Of a stretch of 64,000 nucleotides of DNA, positions 28,812 through 39,498 are shown one piece after another. The first letter of the stretch is position 1. Each line of letters begins with the position of its first letter. Position numbers and translations under genes: made by a program. The notes under the pieces were generated by a model. That model was not told the origin of the DNA. It ran no database searches and saw nothing but the letters and a program-made list of their open reading frames with translations. Origin of the DNA: Clostridiaceae bacterium (GTDB lineage Bacteria > Bacillota > Clostridia > Oscillospirales > Acutalibacteraceae); contig JAEEYU010000007.1 of the NCBI GenBank assembly GCA_016288315.1, positions 1 to 64,000 on the forward strand, read 5' to 3'.

Positions 28812-29873
28812 TCAGATGCTTACCATCAGCGAAATCGCCGTTTTAATCGTGTCTCTGAACATAAAGCGCAGTGAGCGAATCATTTTGCCAAGCATATTGA
28901 AAACGGTTGAACTGTTCTGCTCAACAAGCTTCGTGCCCTCAATCTGCCCGCCGTTGTATGCGGATTTATATCTGCAAAGCCAGGAGATAAGTCCGTCGGG
29001 CGCAGTGAGCCTGACGGTTTTGCCCGTGGCGTCTGTAGTCGTCATATTCGGGTAGTCGCCGTTTTCATAGGTGAACATGTCGTTCGAGGCGGCAAACCAT
29101 ACGTGATGGTTGCTGTCCGCCTTTTTGCCGTCCGGCAGGCAGACCTTGCCTATAACCGACATACGGCAGTCCGAAGGTCTTTTTGTGTATTGGCAAACCT
29201 TCTCCCAGATATCCTTACCGTAAACATAGTAGCCCGCAAGAATATCAAACTTCGAGCAGGAGAACCACAGCGGTATGTCCGCAATTTCTTTTAACTGGTC
29301 GTCGCTCGGAATATATGCGGGGCACATCGGGAAGGCAGCCGCAAACATTTCGGGATAGGTTGAAAGCATCTTGAGCGTCATCTTGCCGCCCATCGAATAA
29401 CCGCCGATATATATTCTTGTAAGGTCGATGTTATCCTTATGCCTTGCAATAAAGTCCTGTATTGTCTCATACAGCGGGCGAACCTCGTCGTCAGTCCACG
29501 TTCCCATCGCTTCCTTCGACTCATCCGAACGCGGAATCATAAAGAAAGCCGCACCGTTCGTGAACTTTGCCTGCATCTGCTCGCTCGCAAAGGCGGGGAA
29601 GTAGTTGTCTTCAATCTGCTCGCGTGGCTTTCCGCCCTGACCCATGCCGTGCAAAAGAACAACCAGCGGATATTTCGTCTGACTCTTTAAATTCCTCGGC
29701 GTGTAGCTGACATAGTCTATAGTCAGCCCGTCAACCTCAGGACCTTTTTCATCAATGAATTCGTCCGCCAGCTTCGCTATCCAGTCCGGGTCTTTGTAAG
29801 CAAAGGCGCACACGGCGCACGAGCCCGCGATAATGACAGACATCAGAATGCATAACAGTTTTTTCATAAGCAA
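28812..29873 (-). CDS. Secreted alpha/beta hydrolase (esterase/PHB-depolymerase-like)
   Basis: Signal peptide, 'PLVVLLHGMGQGG', nucleophile elbow 'GGYSMGG'. Confidence 0.8.
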   Translation of the reverse strand: MLMKKLLCILMSVIIAGSCAVCAFAYKDPDWIAKLADEFIDEKGPEVDGLTIDYVSYTPRNLKSQTKYPLVVLLHGMGQGGKPREQIEDNYFPAFASEQMQAKFTNGAAFFMIPRSDESKEAMGTWTDDEVRPLYETIQDFIARHKDNIDLTRIYIGGYSMGGKMTLKMLSTYPEMFAAAFPMCPAYIPSDDQLKEIADIPLWFSCSKFDILAGYYVYGKDIWEKVCQYTKRPSDCRMSVIGKVCLPDGKKADSNHHVWFAASNDMFTYENGDYPNMTTTDATGKTVRLTAPDGLISWLCRYKSAYNGGQIEGTKLVEQNSSTVFNMLGKMIRSLRFMFRDTIKTAISLMVSI

Positions 29874-29911
29874 ATCTCCCTGCTTTTATTGCTCCGCCCG
29901 TCGGCGGTTGT

Positions 29912-30181
29912 TTACTCTGTTTCTTCCTCTTCGGCTGAGCCGTATCTGATTTCATCAAGGCATTTTGCGCAAACGGGTCTGCCCTTGAAATCGCCGAGCT
30001 TTCTTCTCGAACGGCAGAAAATGCAGGTCTCCGCCGACTTTGAAACGGTAACAACCCCGTTTTTGCAGGTCAGCAGCACCTCTCCGCCCTCTTCGGGAAT
30101 ATTCATCTCCTTGCGGTATTGCTTAGGTATAACCACTCTGCCGAGGCGGTCAATCTCTCTTAAATAACCCGATTTTGCCAT
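29912..30181 (-). CDS. AbrB/SpoVT family regulator with a C-terminal zinc-ribbon
   Basis: 'GYLREIDRLGRVVIPKQYRKEMNI', then CIFC...CAKC. Confidence 0.85.
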   Translation of the reverse strand: MAKSGYLREIDRLGRVVIPKQYRKEMNIPEEGGEVLLTCKNGVVTVSKSAETCIFCRSRRKLGDFKGRPVCAKCLDEIRYGSAEEEETE

Positions 30182-30189
30182 AATTCACC

Positions 30190-30915
30190 TCATATCAGCG
30201 CAATACTGCCCGCAATAAGCATCTGCGCAAAAAAGTATGTGTAAATATAAATACTGCGAACGCCGAGCGTGTCAAACCTTTTGCCTGCAAACAGTTTGAG
30301 CGCAAGCGTAAAGTCAGACACAACAAACAGCAGTGACCCTGCCGCCGCAGCCGCTCCGAAAGCGGCGCTTTCGCCTCCCGTGACTGCAAGAAGCCAGGCG
30401 GAGCTGAGCATTGTCAGCAGCATAACCGCATAGATCGCAACCGCAGGCGCAAGCTTGCCGAGTTTAACCCTGAGCGCAGATTTAATAACAATCACAACGC
30501 CCATCAGCACGGCAATCATAATAACAAGTGCGCAAACCGTCTTACTGCTGCCCGGGTAAAGCATCATAAAAAATGCGATTATGTAAAATATATGACCTGC
30601 AAGAAATGCGAGACCGCCCATAACTCCGGCAGCCGCCTTTGCCGCCTTTGATTTGTTGACAAGGAAGGGGTCGAACGTCATAAACACATCGCCTATCCAG
30701 CCGAGAGCAAGCCCCGCAATAATAAGATTGCGATAGCTTTCGTTTTTTGAAACAATTCCGCACAAAATGCCGGAAATCAGGAACACGCTCGATGCCGCCA
30801 TCTTGAAGAAGAAACCCTTCTTTGTCGATTTCGGCCAGCCCGCCCTGCAAAAAAGGGTTGCAAAAACAAACTCCGCCGCGAGCAGCGCAATCACAATAAC
30901 AATCTTCAGAGCCAT
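30190..30915 (-). CDS. YhhN/TMEM86-type lysoplasmalogenase-like membrane protein
   Basis: Polytopic, 'LALGWIGDVFMTFDPF...LAGHIFYIIAF' and 'LFVVSDFTLALKLF'. Confidence 0.75.
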   Translation of the reverse strand: MALKIVIVIALLAAEFVFATLFCRAGWPKSTKKGFFFKMAASSVFLISGILCGIVSKNESYRNLIIAGLALGWIGDVFMTFDPFLVNKSKAAKAAAGVMGGLAFLAGHIFYIIAFFMMLYPGSSKTVCALVIMIAVLMGVVIVIKSALRVKLGKLAPAVAIYAVMLLTMLSSAWLLAVTGGESAAFGAAAAAGSLLFVVSDFTLALKLFAGKRFDTLGVRSIYIYTYFFAQMLIAGSIALI

Positions 30916-30925
30916 ACAGAACCTC

Positions 30926-32365
30926 TCAGTTGAAATTCCTCATAAGTTCAATATAGAAATCTATTCCGTCAAGATACGCCTGCACGCCGATCGTCTCGTT
31001 GTTGCCGTGCATGCCCGCAAGGTTTTCGCTTGTGAAGCGGAAACCCGCAAAGCGGTAAACATTCCTGCTGATTTTTGCGAAATGCTTTGAATCTGTGCCG
31101 CCCGTCATAATCATCGGAGAAATACCCACATCCGGATAAACCGTGTTGATGGTGTTTTTCAGTATGTCGAACTCCCTGCATTTGTAATCCGAAACGGGCG
31201 AGGGTTCAAACGAGTATTCGGCTGTGACTTTTGCCTTTTTGCCGATTGCCTTCTGAATTTTCGCGAGCACCTTGTCAACGCTGTCCCACGGCGCGATTCT
31301 CACGCTGTAGCCCGCCTGCGCGGTCGCGGGAATGACATTTATGGTGTCGGAACCTTTAAGCTGTGTAAGGCAGATTGTTGTGTGCATAACGGCGTTTGAC
31401 TCGCCGAAATGTTTCATTACCGTTTTGATCACCGGGGTGAACAGCCACATGTTGCCGATTGCGAGGCGCAGATAAAACGGGCAGTATGCCCCGATTCCTT
31501 TAAGCATATCGCGCACTGCGGGCGCCAACTTCGGCCTGAAATGTATTTTGCGGATATCCTCAATGCACTGAACAAGCAGGTCGGGCGCGTCGCCGGGCAT
31601 GGGCGTTGACGAGTGGCCGGGTTTTGCCTCCGCCGTAACGAGAGTGTCGCAGATGCCTTTTTCGCACACGCCTATCATTGCCAGATCGTCTTTTACCCCG
31701 AGGTCGGGGCTGTTGACTATTGCGCCGCCCTCATCGAGCACAAAGCGGGGTTCGACGCCGTTCTGTTTAAAGAACTCAACAACGGCGGGTGTTGTGTCTC
31801 CGCCGGTTTCCTCATTGTTTGTGTAGGAGAACCAGATGTCGCTCTCCGGCTCAAACCCCTTTTTAAGAAGGAAAGTAACCGCCTCAAGCTCTGCAGAAAT
31901 GATACATTTTGTGTCGATGGCTCCCCTCGCGTAAACGGAGCCGTCGTGAATCTCCGCTCCGAACGGCGGATAATTCCATTTGCTTTCGTCAACCTCAACA
32001 ACATCGTAATGCGCCATAAGCACATACGGCTTCGCTTCGGGGTTTCTTCCTTTCCAGCGGAGAAGAATGCCGTAATTGTTGATTGTGTTGACTTCAAGCA
32101 CCGAGAAAGCGTCGGGATATAGCTCTTTGAGCAACGGCAGAAAGGCGTCGAACTCGGCGTAATCAATTTCGCCGTTTCTCGGCCAGACCGTTTTTTTGCG
32201 GAGAATCTCGCAAAAGCGATCAACCGCCGTGTCATCGTCAAATTCTTTTTTGTGCTCCGCGTTCTTTGCGGGTTTTGCCTTTAAGCGGACGGCGTTTATA
32301 ACGCAAACGGCCGCGACCGCCGCAATGACCGCGAGAACGGCAATGAGGATTTTCATGATAATCAT
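30926..32365 (-). CDS. M20 family metallopeptidase
   Basis: 'PYVLMAHYDVVEVDESKWNYPPFGAEIHDGSVYARGAIDTK', 'SYTNNEETGG'. Confidence 0.9.
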   Translation of the reverse strand: MIIMKILIAVLAVIAAVAAVCVINAVRLKAKPAKNAEHKKEFDDDTAVDRFCEILRKKTVWPRNGEIDYAEFDAFLPLLKELYPDAFSVLEVNTINNYGILLRWKGRNPEAKPYVLMAHYDVVEVDESKWNYPPFGAEIHDGSVYARGAIDTKCIISAELEAVTFLLKKGFEPESDIWFSYTNNEETGGDTTPAVVEFFKQNGVEPRFVLDEGGAIVNSPDLGVKDDLAMIGVCEKGICDTLVTAEAKPGHSSTPMPGDAPDLLVQCIEDIRKIHFRPKLAPAVRDMLKGIGAYCPFYLRLAIGNMWLFTPVIKTVMKHFGESNAVMHTTICLTQLKGSDTINVIPATAQAGYSVRIAPWDSVDKVLAKIQKAIGKKAKVTAEYSFEPSPVSDYKCREFDILKNTINTVYPDVGISPMIMTGGTDSKHFAKISRNVYRFAGFRFTSENLAGMHGNNETIGVQAYLDGIDFYIELMRNFN

Positions 32366-32427
32366 CTTCTTTATAATAAAATATATATTACATTATAACA
32401 ATTTGATTTGCCGTTGTAAAGAAAAAA

Positions 32428-32466
32428 AGCGGGGCGCAGGTAAAATCCTGCGCCCCGCGGGGTTTT
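32428..32466 (-). terminator. Terminator
   Basis: GCGGGGCGCAGG-TAAAAT-CCTGCGCCCCGC, with an A-run on the + strand. Confidence 0.8.
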
Positions 32467-32475
32467 TATCCGGGT

Positions 32476-35400
32476 TTAGCCGAGAAGTCCTTTAACAACG
32501 TTGATGATTGTTTCAAGAGTCTTCGCAGTTTCTGCGGGGTTGAGCCACGATCTCGGAATTGTTACAGGTCTGCCGACAATGTAAATGTGCTTCCACATAT
32601 CGGGGCTGAAGAACTTCTTGATGTTGAAGTTGATCAGTTTGAACTGATACCAGATAATAACGTCGTTTTCGGAGTTCGGGTTGACAACGGCTTCTTTTCT
32701 GCCTACCTGCTTGCCTTCATGCCAGTAGATAGTCTTGAGATCCTTGCCGACTGTCTTGTAGATATTGGCGTTGAACGACTTCTGAAGTTCTTCGGAGAGA
32801 ATCTGTTCAATCGTTCTGCCGGTGTAGTCGCCTACGAGTTCTTCAATCTTGCCGGGCTCTAATTCTTCGCCGCTGAAGTTGAAGAGTTCTCTGATTGCGC
32901 GCTCTTTGTCGATAATACCTTCAAGAATTGAACCGATGAGGTAGCTTGTGTCGCTGTCATACATAATGAGCCAGCAGTCTTCAAACGGCTTGTAGCTTGT
33001 TGTGTAAGCCATGTTGCCGGTAATCTGACCGTGGTCGCCGAAGCTGTCAACAAATTCAACCTCTTCGCCGTTTTCATCCGTGAAGGTGTAGGCGGGTGCC
33101 ACGCTCCAGCCCATAAGCAGGCTGTAGGGAGCCCATGCGTAAGGAGCAACCATGTCGGTGCCTTCCTGCTGAAGGTCTGCGCCGTCCATCTCGCAGTATT
33201 TGCTCAGAACGTAGCAGCCGGCAACTTCGCCGTTGTAAAGCGCTTCATAGTCAAGTCCTTCTTCACCGAGGTCTTCATATACAAAGAATATCTTGACGGG
33301 CTTGCCGTAAATCATGGGAACGAAGGTGGTCGCCTCTGCGCCCATGGGTTCGTTGGGCTGCCATGAAATGAACGAGCAGTTCTCTTTCTCGGGAACGCCG
33401 AACGCTTCCTCTGCCATCGCTCTGATGGAGTCTGCGCTTGTGCCTGTTGCAATCCAGAGCTCATGAACAGTTGAGCCGTCCGGGAACGCCGCATTGACCT
33501 GGCCGCAGTCGAATGTTGCTTTGTAATAAAGAGGTCTGATGTTTGCCTTGACATTGATGATGTGCTGGTCTGTGAACTCACCCATGTTGGGAACATAGGA
33601 GTGGTCGGGGTTGACCGTGTATGCTGTTTCGTTGTCGATTGTGGCAAGCTCGTTGCCGCCTCTTACAACGCTCCAGTTTGTGATGATGTAGCCGTCTTTG
33701 CCCCAGTCGCTGAGCGTATTTTCATAAAGCTCGGTGCTCTTTGAAGGATCGGCGTCTATATCGGGAATGTTTTCGGGAATTACCGGGAAGCCGGTGTAGG
33801 GCTCATAGTCTGTTGTCTCGTCGCCGAGCGTGAAGGTCTCGCCGTATTTGAGTTCAGCCGTGGCAATGTAGCTGTCAATGCTGAATACAAGAACATAGAC
33901 TATGTCTTTGTAAACGGGGTAATAGTTGTGCTCGCCGTATGCAAGGTTGATTGTCGCATTCGAGGTTGTAAGTGTGGTCTCAACTTCATTGCCGTCTTCG
34001 TCAACGAAGTAGCCCGCAAATTCCTTGCCCTCGGGCGCTTTTTCTTCAATCTTGCTGAGCAGGACGCTCAGTGTGTTGCCTTCATACTGACCGTTCTTCT
34101 GGTTGTCTGTAAGGAGTGATTCGCCGCCCTCGCTTGCAAGAATATCGGTGCTCGAAAGTCTCTTGCCGCCGATGAAGTATGCAGTGTTGGTAACGGGGTC
34201 GTTTACTGTAACAACCGTGTTGCCGCTTGCGTCTTTACCGTCGAGGGTTACAACACCTTCAGTGCCTTCCTCATTGGTATACCACTTGGCGAGGTTTGCT
34301 CTTTCAACAGCGTTTGAAGAGGTTGTCTGGTATGCGTAGCCGAGCTCTTCCGCCTTTGCGTCGAGTGCGCTCTTGATTGTTGCCCATGTTGAGCTTGTAA
34401 CGTTTGCGTATGTGCCTACAAGCACCCATTCGCCCTCGTTTTCAACGCTGGGAATGTAGAAGGAGAATGTCGAAGCGTCAACCCAGCTTGCGTAAACCTC
34501 AAGGTCGCCGTCATTTGTGTATTTGCCGTTGCCGGCAGGTCTTGTTTCCATTGTGGAAACTGTGTCGCCGTTTCTGTTGATCCATGCGACAAACGCGCTG
34601 TTTTCAGGTGCGCCCGCCTGAGCGGAGGGCTTGTCAGCGGCTGTGAGTGCGGGAATGTTTGCGTTGTAAGTTACCGCCAGAGTCTTGTAGGGCTCTGTCG
34701 CATCTTCGGTAAGGTAAACCTTGATGCTGTATTCTTTCGCGGTCCATACCGCGTAGAAGGTCTTCGCCGCTTTGACTTCGCCGAGAGTTTCGGGAGCGGT
34801 CGCGGTCTTTGACGAAGCCCAGCCTGCGAATGTGTAGCCTGTTTTTGTATATGTGCCTGTGGGAGCGATTGTCGAAGCGTCTGTGCCGTATGCAACATTG
34901 TTTACCTTGACATTTTCCTGGTCGCCGCCGTTCATGTCGAAGGTTACGATAAATTTCTTGACTGAGTAAACGGGATAGAAGGTGATTTCGCTTTCGTCTG
35001 TGTCAACAATATAAGGAAGAGTTACTAATTCGTCGGGGTCGTCGCGAACGGTGCTCCAGCCCATGAAGTTCTGGCCTTCAATTGCGGGAGCGGAGGGGAA
35101 GTCGTCTATTACATCGCCGTTGAATGCAGTGATTTCTTCGTTGCCGAAGATGAGGGTTACGGGTTCGTCTGTTCTGAAGAAAGCGTAGTATGTTACATCA
35201 CCGTTAATTGTCTGCGGGAATGTTACTATTGCGTCTTCAACGCCCTTCTCGGTTGTCCAGCCCTTGAAGTTTTTGCCTGCCTCGCTTGCGGGACTCTCAA
35301 TGGCGTCAATCTTGCTGCCGCTGACAATGTCTTCTATTGTTTCAATAACGTTGCCTTCGTCATCGCAGAAGGTTGCTGTGTAGGTGTCAACAACGCCGGG

Positions 35401-36372
35401 TCCCTCAGGAGCATCGCCGATGCAGAGAGTAGCGCCGAAGTCGTTGTAATCAAATGTGCCCGTGAATAAGTTAAGCTGGACGTTTGCAGAGGGTTTTTCG
35501 GCGGTCGATGTAACTACCGTGCCCTTTCTCTTGCCTGCTTCACCGGCTGCAAGTCCGGGGAATTTCCAGAACGTCTGGCTTGCATCCTTGAGAGGAATAT
35601 AGATTGAACCCATTGTGCCGTCGGGAAGACCAGTTTTGACTTTGTAAAGAATACCGAGTGACCACATATCGGCTTCGCCGTTTATTCTCGGAGCTGCGCC
35701 GATTTTGTAGCCGAGGTATCTGTTCATCGACACTTGTTCGCCTTCTGTCTGCGAATAGCCGCAAAGCGTTGTAACCGATGAGGTAGCCTCCCAGACGCTG
35801 TATGCGTTTGATGTTACCTTGTAGGTCATACCGTAGTTAACAGAGCTTTCCGGGTTAACATCGGGGTTGTTGTAGTTCATTATGTGACCGTATGACTCAA
35901 GGTTTGTGTTTGAAGAATCCATCGGAAGAAGAGGAAGCTGGTAGTTGTCGTTTTCTGCAACACTGAAGAAGTCGATATCATGTGCAATCCAGTATGTGTT
36001 TGCACTCATGTTTGCCGCACTGGTTGTGCACTTGACAAGCATAATTACATAATCACCTGAATTTACATAACCGTCGGTAGGTGTGATATGGCTTTCAAAA
36101 TCATAAGCGGGTGTGTAATTTGCGTCAAACTCATATACAGTGCCCGAAAGGTAAACATATCCGCCGGGATACTCCTGGGCAAGTTCCGCCTCCGTTTTGG
36201 GCGTTGAACTGCCGTGCTGTCCCGGTGTCCTGACAATGCCGTCAAGGTTGTCAGTCTTGGTGGGGACTTCCGCCTTAACTTTGAGCCCGGCAATACTGCC
36301 AAGGCAGGCAACGGTCCCGACAATCAGAGCAATTGCGAGCACCAGGCTTATCGCCTTTTTGATTGTTGACAT
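32476..36372 (-). CDS. Large secreted protein with InlB B-repeat/Flg_new-type repeats
   Basis: Signal peptide, then repeated 'YTATFCDDEGNVIETI...KNFKGWTTEKG', 'VTFDMNGGDQENVKVNNVAYGT...TGYTFAGWASS'. No LPXTG seen. Confidence 0.8.
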   Translation of the reverse strand: MSTIKKAISLVLAIALIVGTVACLGSIAGLKVKAEVPTKTDNLDGIVRTPGQHGSSTPKTEAELAQEYPGGYVYLSGTVYEFDANYTPAYDFESHITPTDGYVNSGDYVIMLVKCTTSAANMSANTYWIAHDIDFFSVAENDNYQLPLLPMDSSNTNLESYGHIMNYNNPDVNPESSVNYGMTYKVTSNAYSVWEATSSVTTLCGYSQTEGEQVSMNRYLGYKIGAAPRINGEADMWSLGILYKVKTGLPDGTMGSIYIPLKDASQTFWKFPGLAAGEAGKRKGTVVTSTAEKPSANVQLNLFTGTFDYNDFGATLCIGDAPEGPGVVDTYTATFCDDEGNVIETIEDIVSGSKIDAIESPASEAGKNFKGWTTEKGVEDAIVTFPQTINGDVTYYAFFRTDEPVTLIFGNEEITAFNGDVIDDFPSAPAIEGQNFMGWSTVRDDPDELVTLPYIVDTDESEITFYPVYSVKKFIVTFDMNGGDQENVKVNNVAYGTDASTIAPTGTYTKTGYTFAGWASSKTATAPETLGEVKAAKTFYAVWTAKEYSIKVYLTEDATEPYKTLAVTYNANIPALTAADKPSAQAGAPENSAFVAWINRNGDTVSTMETRPAGNGKYTNDGDLEVYASWVDASTFSFYIPSVENEGEWVLVGTYANVTSSTWATIKSALDAKAEELGYAYQTTSSNAVERANLAKWYTNEEGTEGVVTLDGKDASGNTVVTVNDPVTNTAYFIGGKRLSSTDILASEGGESLLTDNQKNGQYEGNTLSVLLSKIEEKAPEGKEFAGYFVDEDGNEVETTLTTSNATINLAYGEHNYYPVYKDIVYVLVFSIDSYIATAELKYGETFTLGDETTDYEPYTGFPVIPENIPDIDADPSKSTELYENTLSDWGKDGYIITNWSVVRGGNELATIDNETAYTVNPDHSYVPNMGEFTDQHIINVKANIRPLYYKATFDCGQVNAAFPDGSTVHELWIATGTSADSIRAMAEEAFGVPEKENCSFISWQPNEPMGAEATTFVPMIYGKPVKIFFVYEDLGEEGLDYEALYNGEVAGCYVLSKYCEMDGADLQQEGTDMVAPYAWAPYSLLMGWSVAPAYTFTDENGEEVEFVDSFGDHGQITGNMAYTTSYKPFEDCWLIMYDSDTSYLIGSILEGIIDKERAIRELFNFSGEELEPGKIEELVGDYTGRTIEQILSEELQKSFNANIYKTVGKDLKTIYWHEGKQVGRKEAVVNPNSENDVIIWYQFKLINFNIKKFFSPDMWKHIYIVGRPVTIPRSWLNPAETAKTLETIINVVKGLLG

Positions 36373-36462
36373 TTCTTTTCCTCCTTGTTTTTGCGAAGAT
36401 TTTGTGTGCCAAAGGGCACAAATCCATAATATGCAGAATAATTATTGCATAAACATTAAAAA

Positions 36463-36516
36463 AAATCAACAATCCTTATATAAATAAATATTTATTATAA
36501 TAAAGATTGTTGATTT
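36463..36516. terminator. Long AT-rich inverted repeat, probable terminator
   Basis: AAATCAACAATCCTT ... AAGATTGTTGATTT arms around an AT-only loop. Confidence 0.6.
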
Positions 36517-36556
36517 CCGCTAAAATATTCTGTTTTGTTTTGTGCAATTCGCAAAG

Positions 36557-38218
36557 TCAGGCGTTGCTTTTCAATTCCGCTCTTTTTTCAGCATATCTTG
36601 CGCACGCTTCCTCGCCTCTGTCCGCCGCTTTTCCGGCAACGGAATCAAACACGGTTGCTTTATTGCCGTTATAGTTCAGAACGCTTTCGTAATAGCTGCC
36701 ATACTCCATCTCAACAAGCTGATTGCGTATCTGCTCGTATGCGTCAAGGTCGCCTTCGTTAAGGCCGTCAAAAACATAAAGACCGTATCCTATGCTGATT
36801 CTGAAAATTCCGTAATCGCCTTTTTTCCTTTCAGGTGAATACAACCACTTTTCAACAACATATTCCGATGATGAAGGGAACACTCTTTCTCTTTTTCCTT
36901 TTGTGGCGTAAGATTCATAGCTTTCATTATAAATCTCTGCAACATTTTCAAATGCCTCAACCGTGCCTCCGCCCTGTTTAAAATATTCAAGCTGCTGATC
37001 TGCGGAGAGTTTTGCATTTTTGTCCTCTTCATCGTTCTTCGATGGTTGCAGCATGTCGTTGAAATATGTAATGCATTCGTGAAAATTCACGCTGTCGAGG
37101 GTGTATTGCGGTTTTTCCACATAAATCAGTCGGTTAAATTTTTCACCCTTTATAACGTCAACATCTCCGGCTTTTCTGCCGTCGGCAAAGCACCAGTCTG
37201 CGACCTGCTCATCAAACTTGACAACAAGGTCCTCATATTTTGCGAAGTGCTTTCTCGTCTCTGTTTCCTGTATTTTGTCGTAATTCGGTAATTTTTCCTT
37301 GAAATAATCCCTGCCGAATTTAAAGAAACTGTCAAGGTCCTTAACCTCTTTTTTTGCAAGCGCAGCGGCTTCACTGTCATCTGCAGGCATTTCAAATACA
37401 CGCACATCGACATAATTGTATTTTGACGGATTCTTTTCGTATATCCCTTTGACCTCGCTGTCGGAATGGGAATTATACATTGTGTTCCTGACAAGCGCCT
37501 CGTATTCTGAAGCATAACTTCTCAGAATCAGATTCCGTGCGCACAGCCCGAGTGTTGCTCCGTCAAAATAACTGCCGGCAATCTCTTCGTCGGGCGATAT
37601 TCCTTTTTCGCCGGCCTTTGTCTTTACGCTCTCATAAAAGTCCGCCAGCTCTCCGGCCGCCGCATCCGAAAGCAGAAAACCGTTCTCAAGCGCCTCTTCA
37701 AAAAGAACATATCTTTTATGCAGAAGATTCGCCGTCTCGTGATTCACCCTGTCCGCCCAGGTCTGACCGCTGTCACCGTATGCCTGTTTTGACGGCGCCG
37801 CCGTGTCTTCGGGGTAAAGCCCCTGCGGGTCGGTTATCTCCCCGTTGTAGAGGTAAATAAACACGTCAAAATATGTCATTGCATACTCTGTCGCAGAAAT
37901 ATTATTGCTGCCGACCGTCATTGCAACACCGTGCTTTTTGCAGGCCTTTTCGCTGTCCTTTTCCGCCTGCTCCAGAATTTCGACAAATGCCGCAGGAACC
38001 TTGCCGCCCTTGTATTGCGCGGTTTCATAGCTGACGGAGGCGGGCGTGATTTTTACGCTCTTCTTTGAGTCGGAGCCGCCGCCGAATTCCGTGCCGCCCA
38101 TGTGATTCGGCTTATACCAGACGAAGTATCCCGTCACAATAACAGCCGCCGCCAGAAAAACGGCAACTGCGGAAATTATAATCTTTTTTGCTTTCGAATT
38201 ACCTTTTGCCATAAGCAC
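36557..38218 (-). CDS. Membrane-anchored SurA/PrsA-like protein
   Basis: N-terminal TM, 'ISATEYAMTYFDVFIYLYNGE' SurA-N-like, helical middle 'SEVKGIYEKNPSKYNYVDVRVFEM'. Confidence 0.5.
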   Translation of the reverse strand: MLMAKGNSKAKKIIISAVAVFLAAAVIVTGYFVWYKPNHMGGTEFGGGSDSKKSVKITPASVSYETAQYKGGKVPAAFVEILEQAEKDSEKACKKHGVAMTVGSNNISATEYAMTYFDVFIYLYNGEITDPQGLYPEDTAAPSKQAYGDSGQTWADRVNHETANLLHKRYVLFEEALENGFLLSDAAAGELADFYESVKTKAGEKGISPDEEIAGSYFDGATLGLCARNLILRSYASEYEALVRNTMYNSHSDSEVKGIYEKNPSKYNYVDVRVFEMPADDSEAAALAKKEVKDLDSFFKFGRDYFKEKLPNYDKIQETETRKHFAKYEDLVVKFDEQVADWCFADGRKAGDVDVIKGEKFNRLIYVEKPQYTLDSVNFHECITYFNDMLQPSKNDEEDKNAKLSADQQLEYFKQGGGTVEAFENVAEIYNESYESYATKGKRERVFPSSSEYVVEKWLYSPERKKGDYGIFRISIGYGLYVFDGLNEGDLDAYEQIRNQLVEMEYGSYYESVLNYNGNKATVFDSVAGKAADRGEEACARYAEKRAELKSNA

Positions 38219-38283
38219 TCCGTTATTTCACAAAACGGGCACGTGACCGTGCCCGCAATTGTGTTTCTTTAATGTGAATCTAC

Positions 38284-39456
38284 TCAGATTCTCGCCACTC
38301 CGCTGTCTCTCGCCGCCTGAGCAACCGCCGCCGCAACTGCGGGACCTACTCTCGGGTCGAACGCCTTGGGAATGATGTAATCCTCGCTGAGCTCATCGTC
38401 GGAGATGAGATTTGCAAGAGCATGTGAAGCCGCCATCTTCATCTCTTCGTTGATATCGCTTGCGCGAACGTCAAATGTGCCCCTGAAAATGCCGGGGAAC
38501 GCAAGAACGTTGTTAATCTGGTTCGGGAAGTCGCTTCTGCCAGTTGAGATAACTCTCGCTCCGCCCGCCTTTGCGTCGTCGGGGAAGATTTCGGGAGTCG
38601 GGTTTGCGCATGCAAAAACGATGGCGTCCTTGTTCATTGTTTTAACCATTTCGGTTGTGACAGTGCCGGGAGCCGAAACACCGATAAAGATGTCGGCGCC
38701 TTTGATAACGTCGGCAAGGGTGCCCTTTTCGCCATTGAGATTAGTAACCTCAGCCATCTCTTCCTTAATCCAGTTGAGACCGTCTCTGCCCTTGTAGATA
38801 GCGCCTTTTCTGTCGGTCATGACAATATTTTTGAAGCCCGCAGAAAGCAGAAGCTTTGTGATTGAAATGGCTGCAGCGCCTGCACCCGATGTAACGACTT
38901 TAACGTCTTCCATCTTTTTGCCTACTACTTTAAGGGCGTTGATAAGACCTGCAAGCGTGATTATCGCAGTGCCGTGCTGGTCGTCGTGGAAGATGGGGAT
39001 GTCGCACTTCTCTTTGAGCTTGCGCTCGATTTCAAAGCAGCGGGGAGCGGCAATATCTTCAAGGTTTATTCCGCCGAAGGAGCCCGACATAAGGTAAACG
39101 GCGTTTACAAATTCGTCAACATCCTTTGTCTTTACGCAAAGAGGGAAGGCGTCAACGCCGCCGAAGGATTTGAAAAGAACACATTTGCCTTCCATAACGG
39201 GCATACCCGCCTCGGGGCCGATGTCGCCCAGACCGAGAACGGCAGTGCCGTCGGTGATAACGGCGCAGAGATTGTGTCTTCTTGTGAGCTCATAGCTCTT
39301 TGAGGGGTCCCTCTGTATTTCAAGGCAGGGCTGTGCAACGCCCGGTGTGTATGCGAGTGAAAGGTCATCCTTGCTCGCTACGGGAACGGTTGCTATAACC
39401 TCGATTTTTCCCTTCCATTCTTCGTGTAAACGTAATGATTCTTTTGCGTAGTCCAT
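38284..39456 (-). CDS. NAD(P)-dependent malic enzyme
   Basis: 'LAYTPGVAQPCLEI', 'GTAVLGLGDIGPEAGMPVMEGKCVLFK', 'IPIFHDDQHGTAII'. Confidence 0.95.
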   Translation of the reverse strand: MDYAKESLRLHEEWKGKIEVIATVPVASKDDLSLAYTPGVAQPCLEIQRDPSKSYELTRRHNLCAVITDGTAVLGLGDIGPEAGMPVMEGKCVLFKSFGGVDAFPLCVKTKDVDEFVNAVYLMSGSFGGINLEDIAAPRCFEIERKLKEKCDIPIFHDDQHGTAIITLAGLINALKVVGKKMEDVKVVTSGAGAAAISITKLLLSAGFKNIVMTDRKGAIYKGRDGLNWIKEEMAEVTNLNGEKGTLADVIKGADIFIGVSAPGTVTTEMVKTMNKDAIVFACANPTPEIFPDDAKAGGARVISTGRSDFPNQINNVLAFPGIFRGTFDVRASDINEEMKMAASHALANLISDDELSEDYIIPKAFDPRVGPAVAAAVAQAARDSGVARI

Positions 39457-39498
39457 TGTATATCTCCTTAAATTTTATTTTTCATTAAATAATATTGC

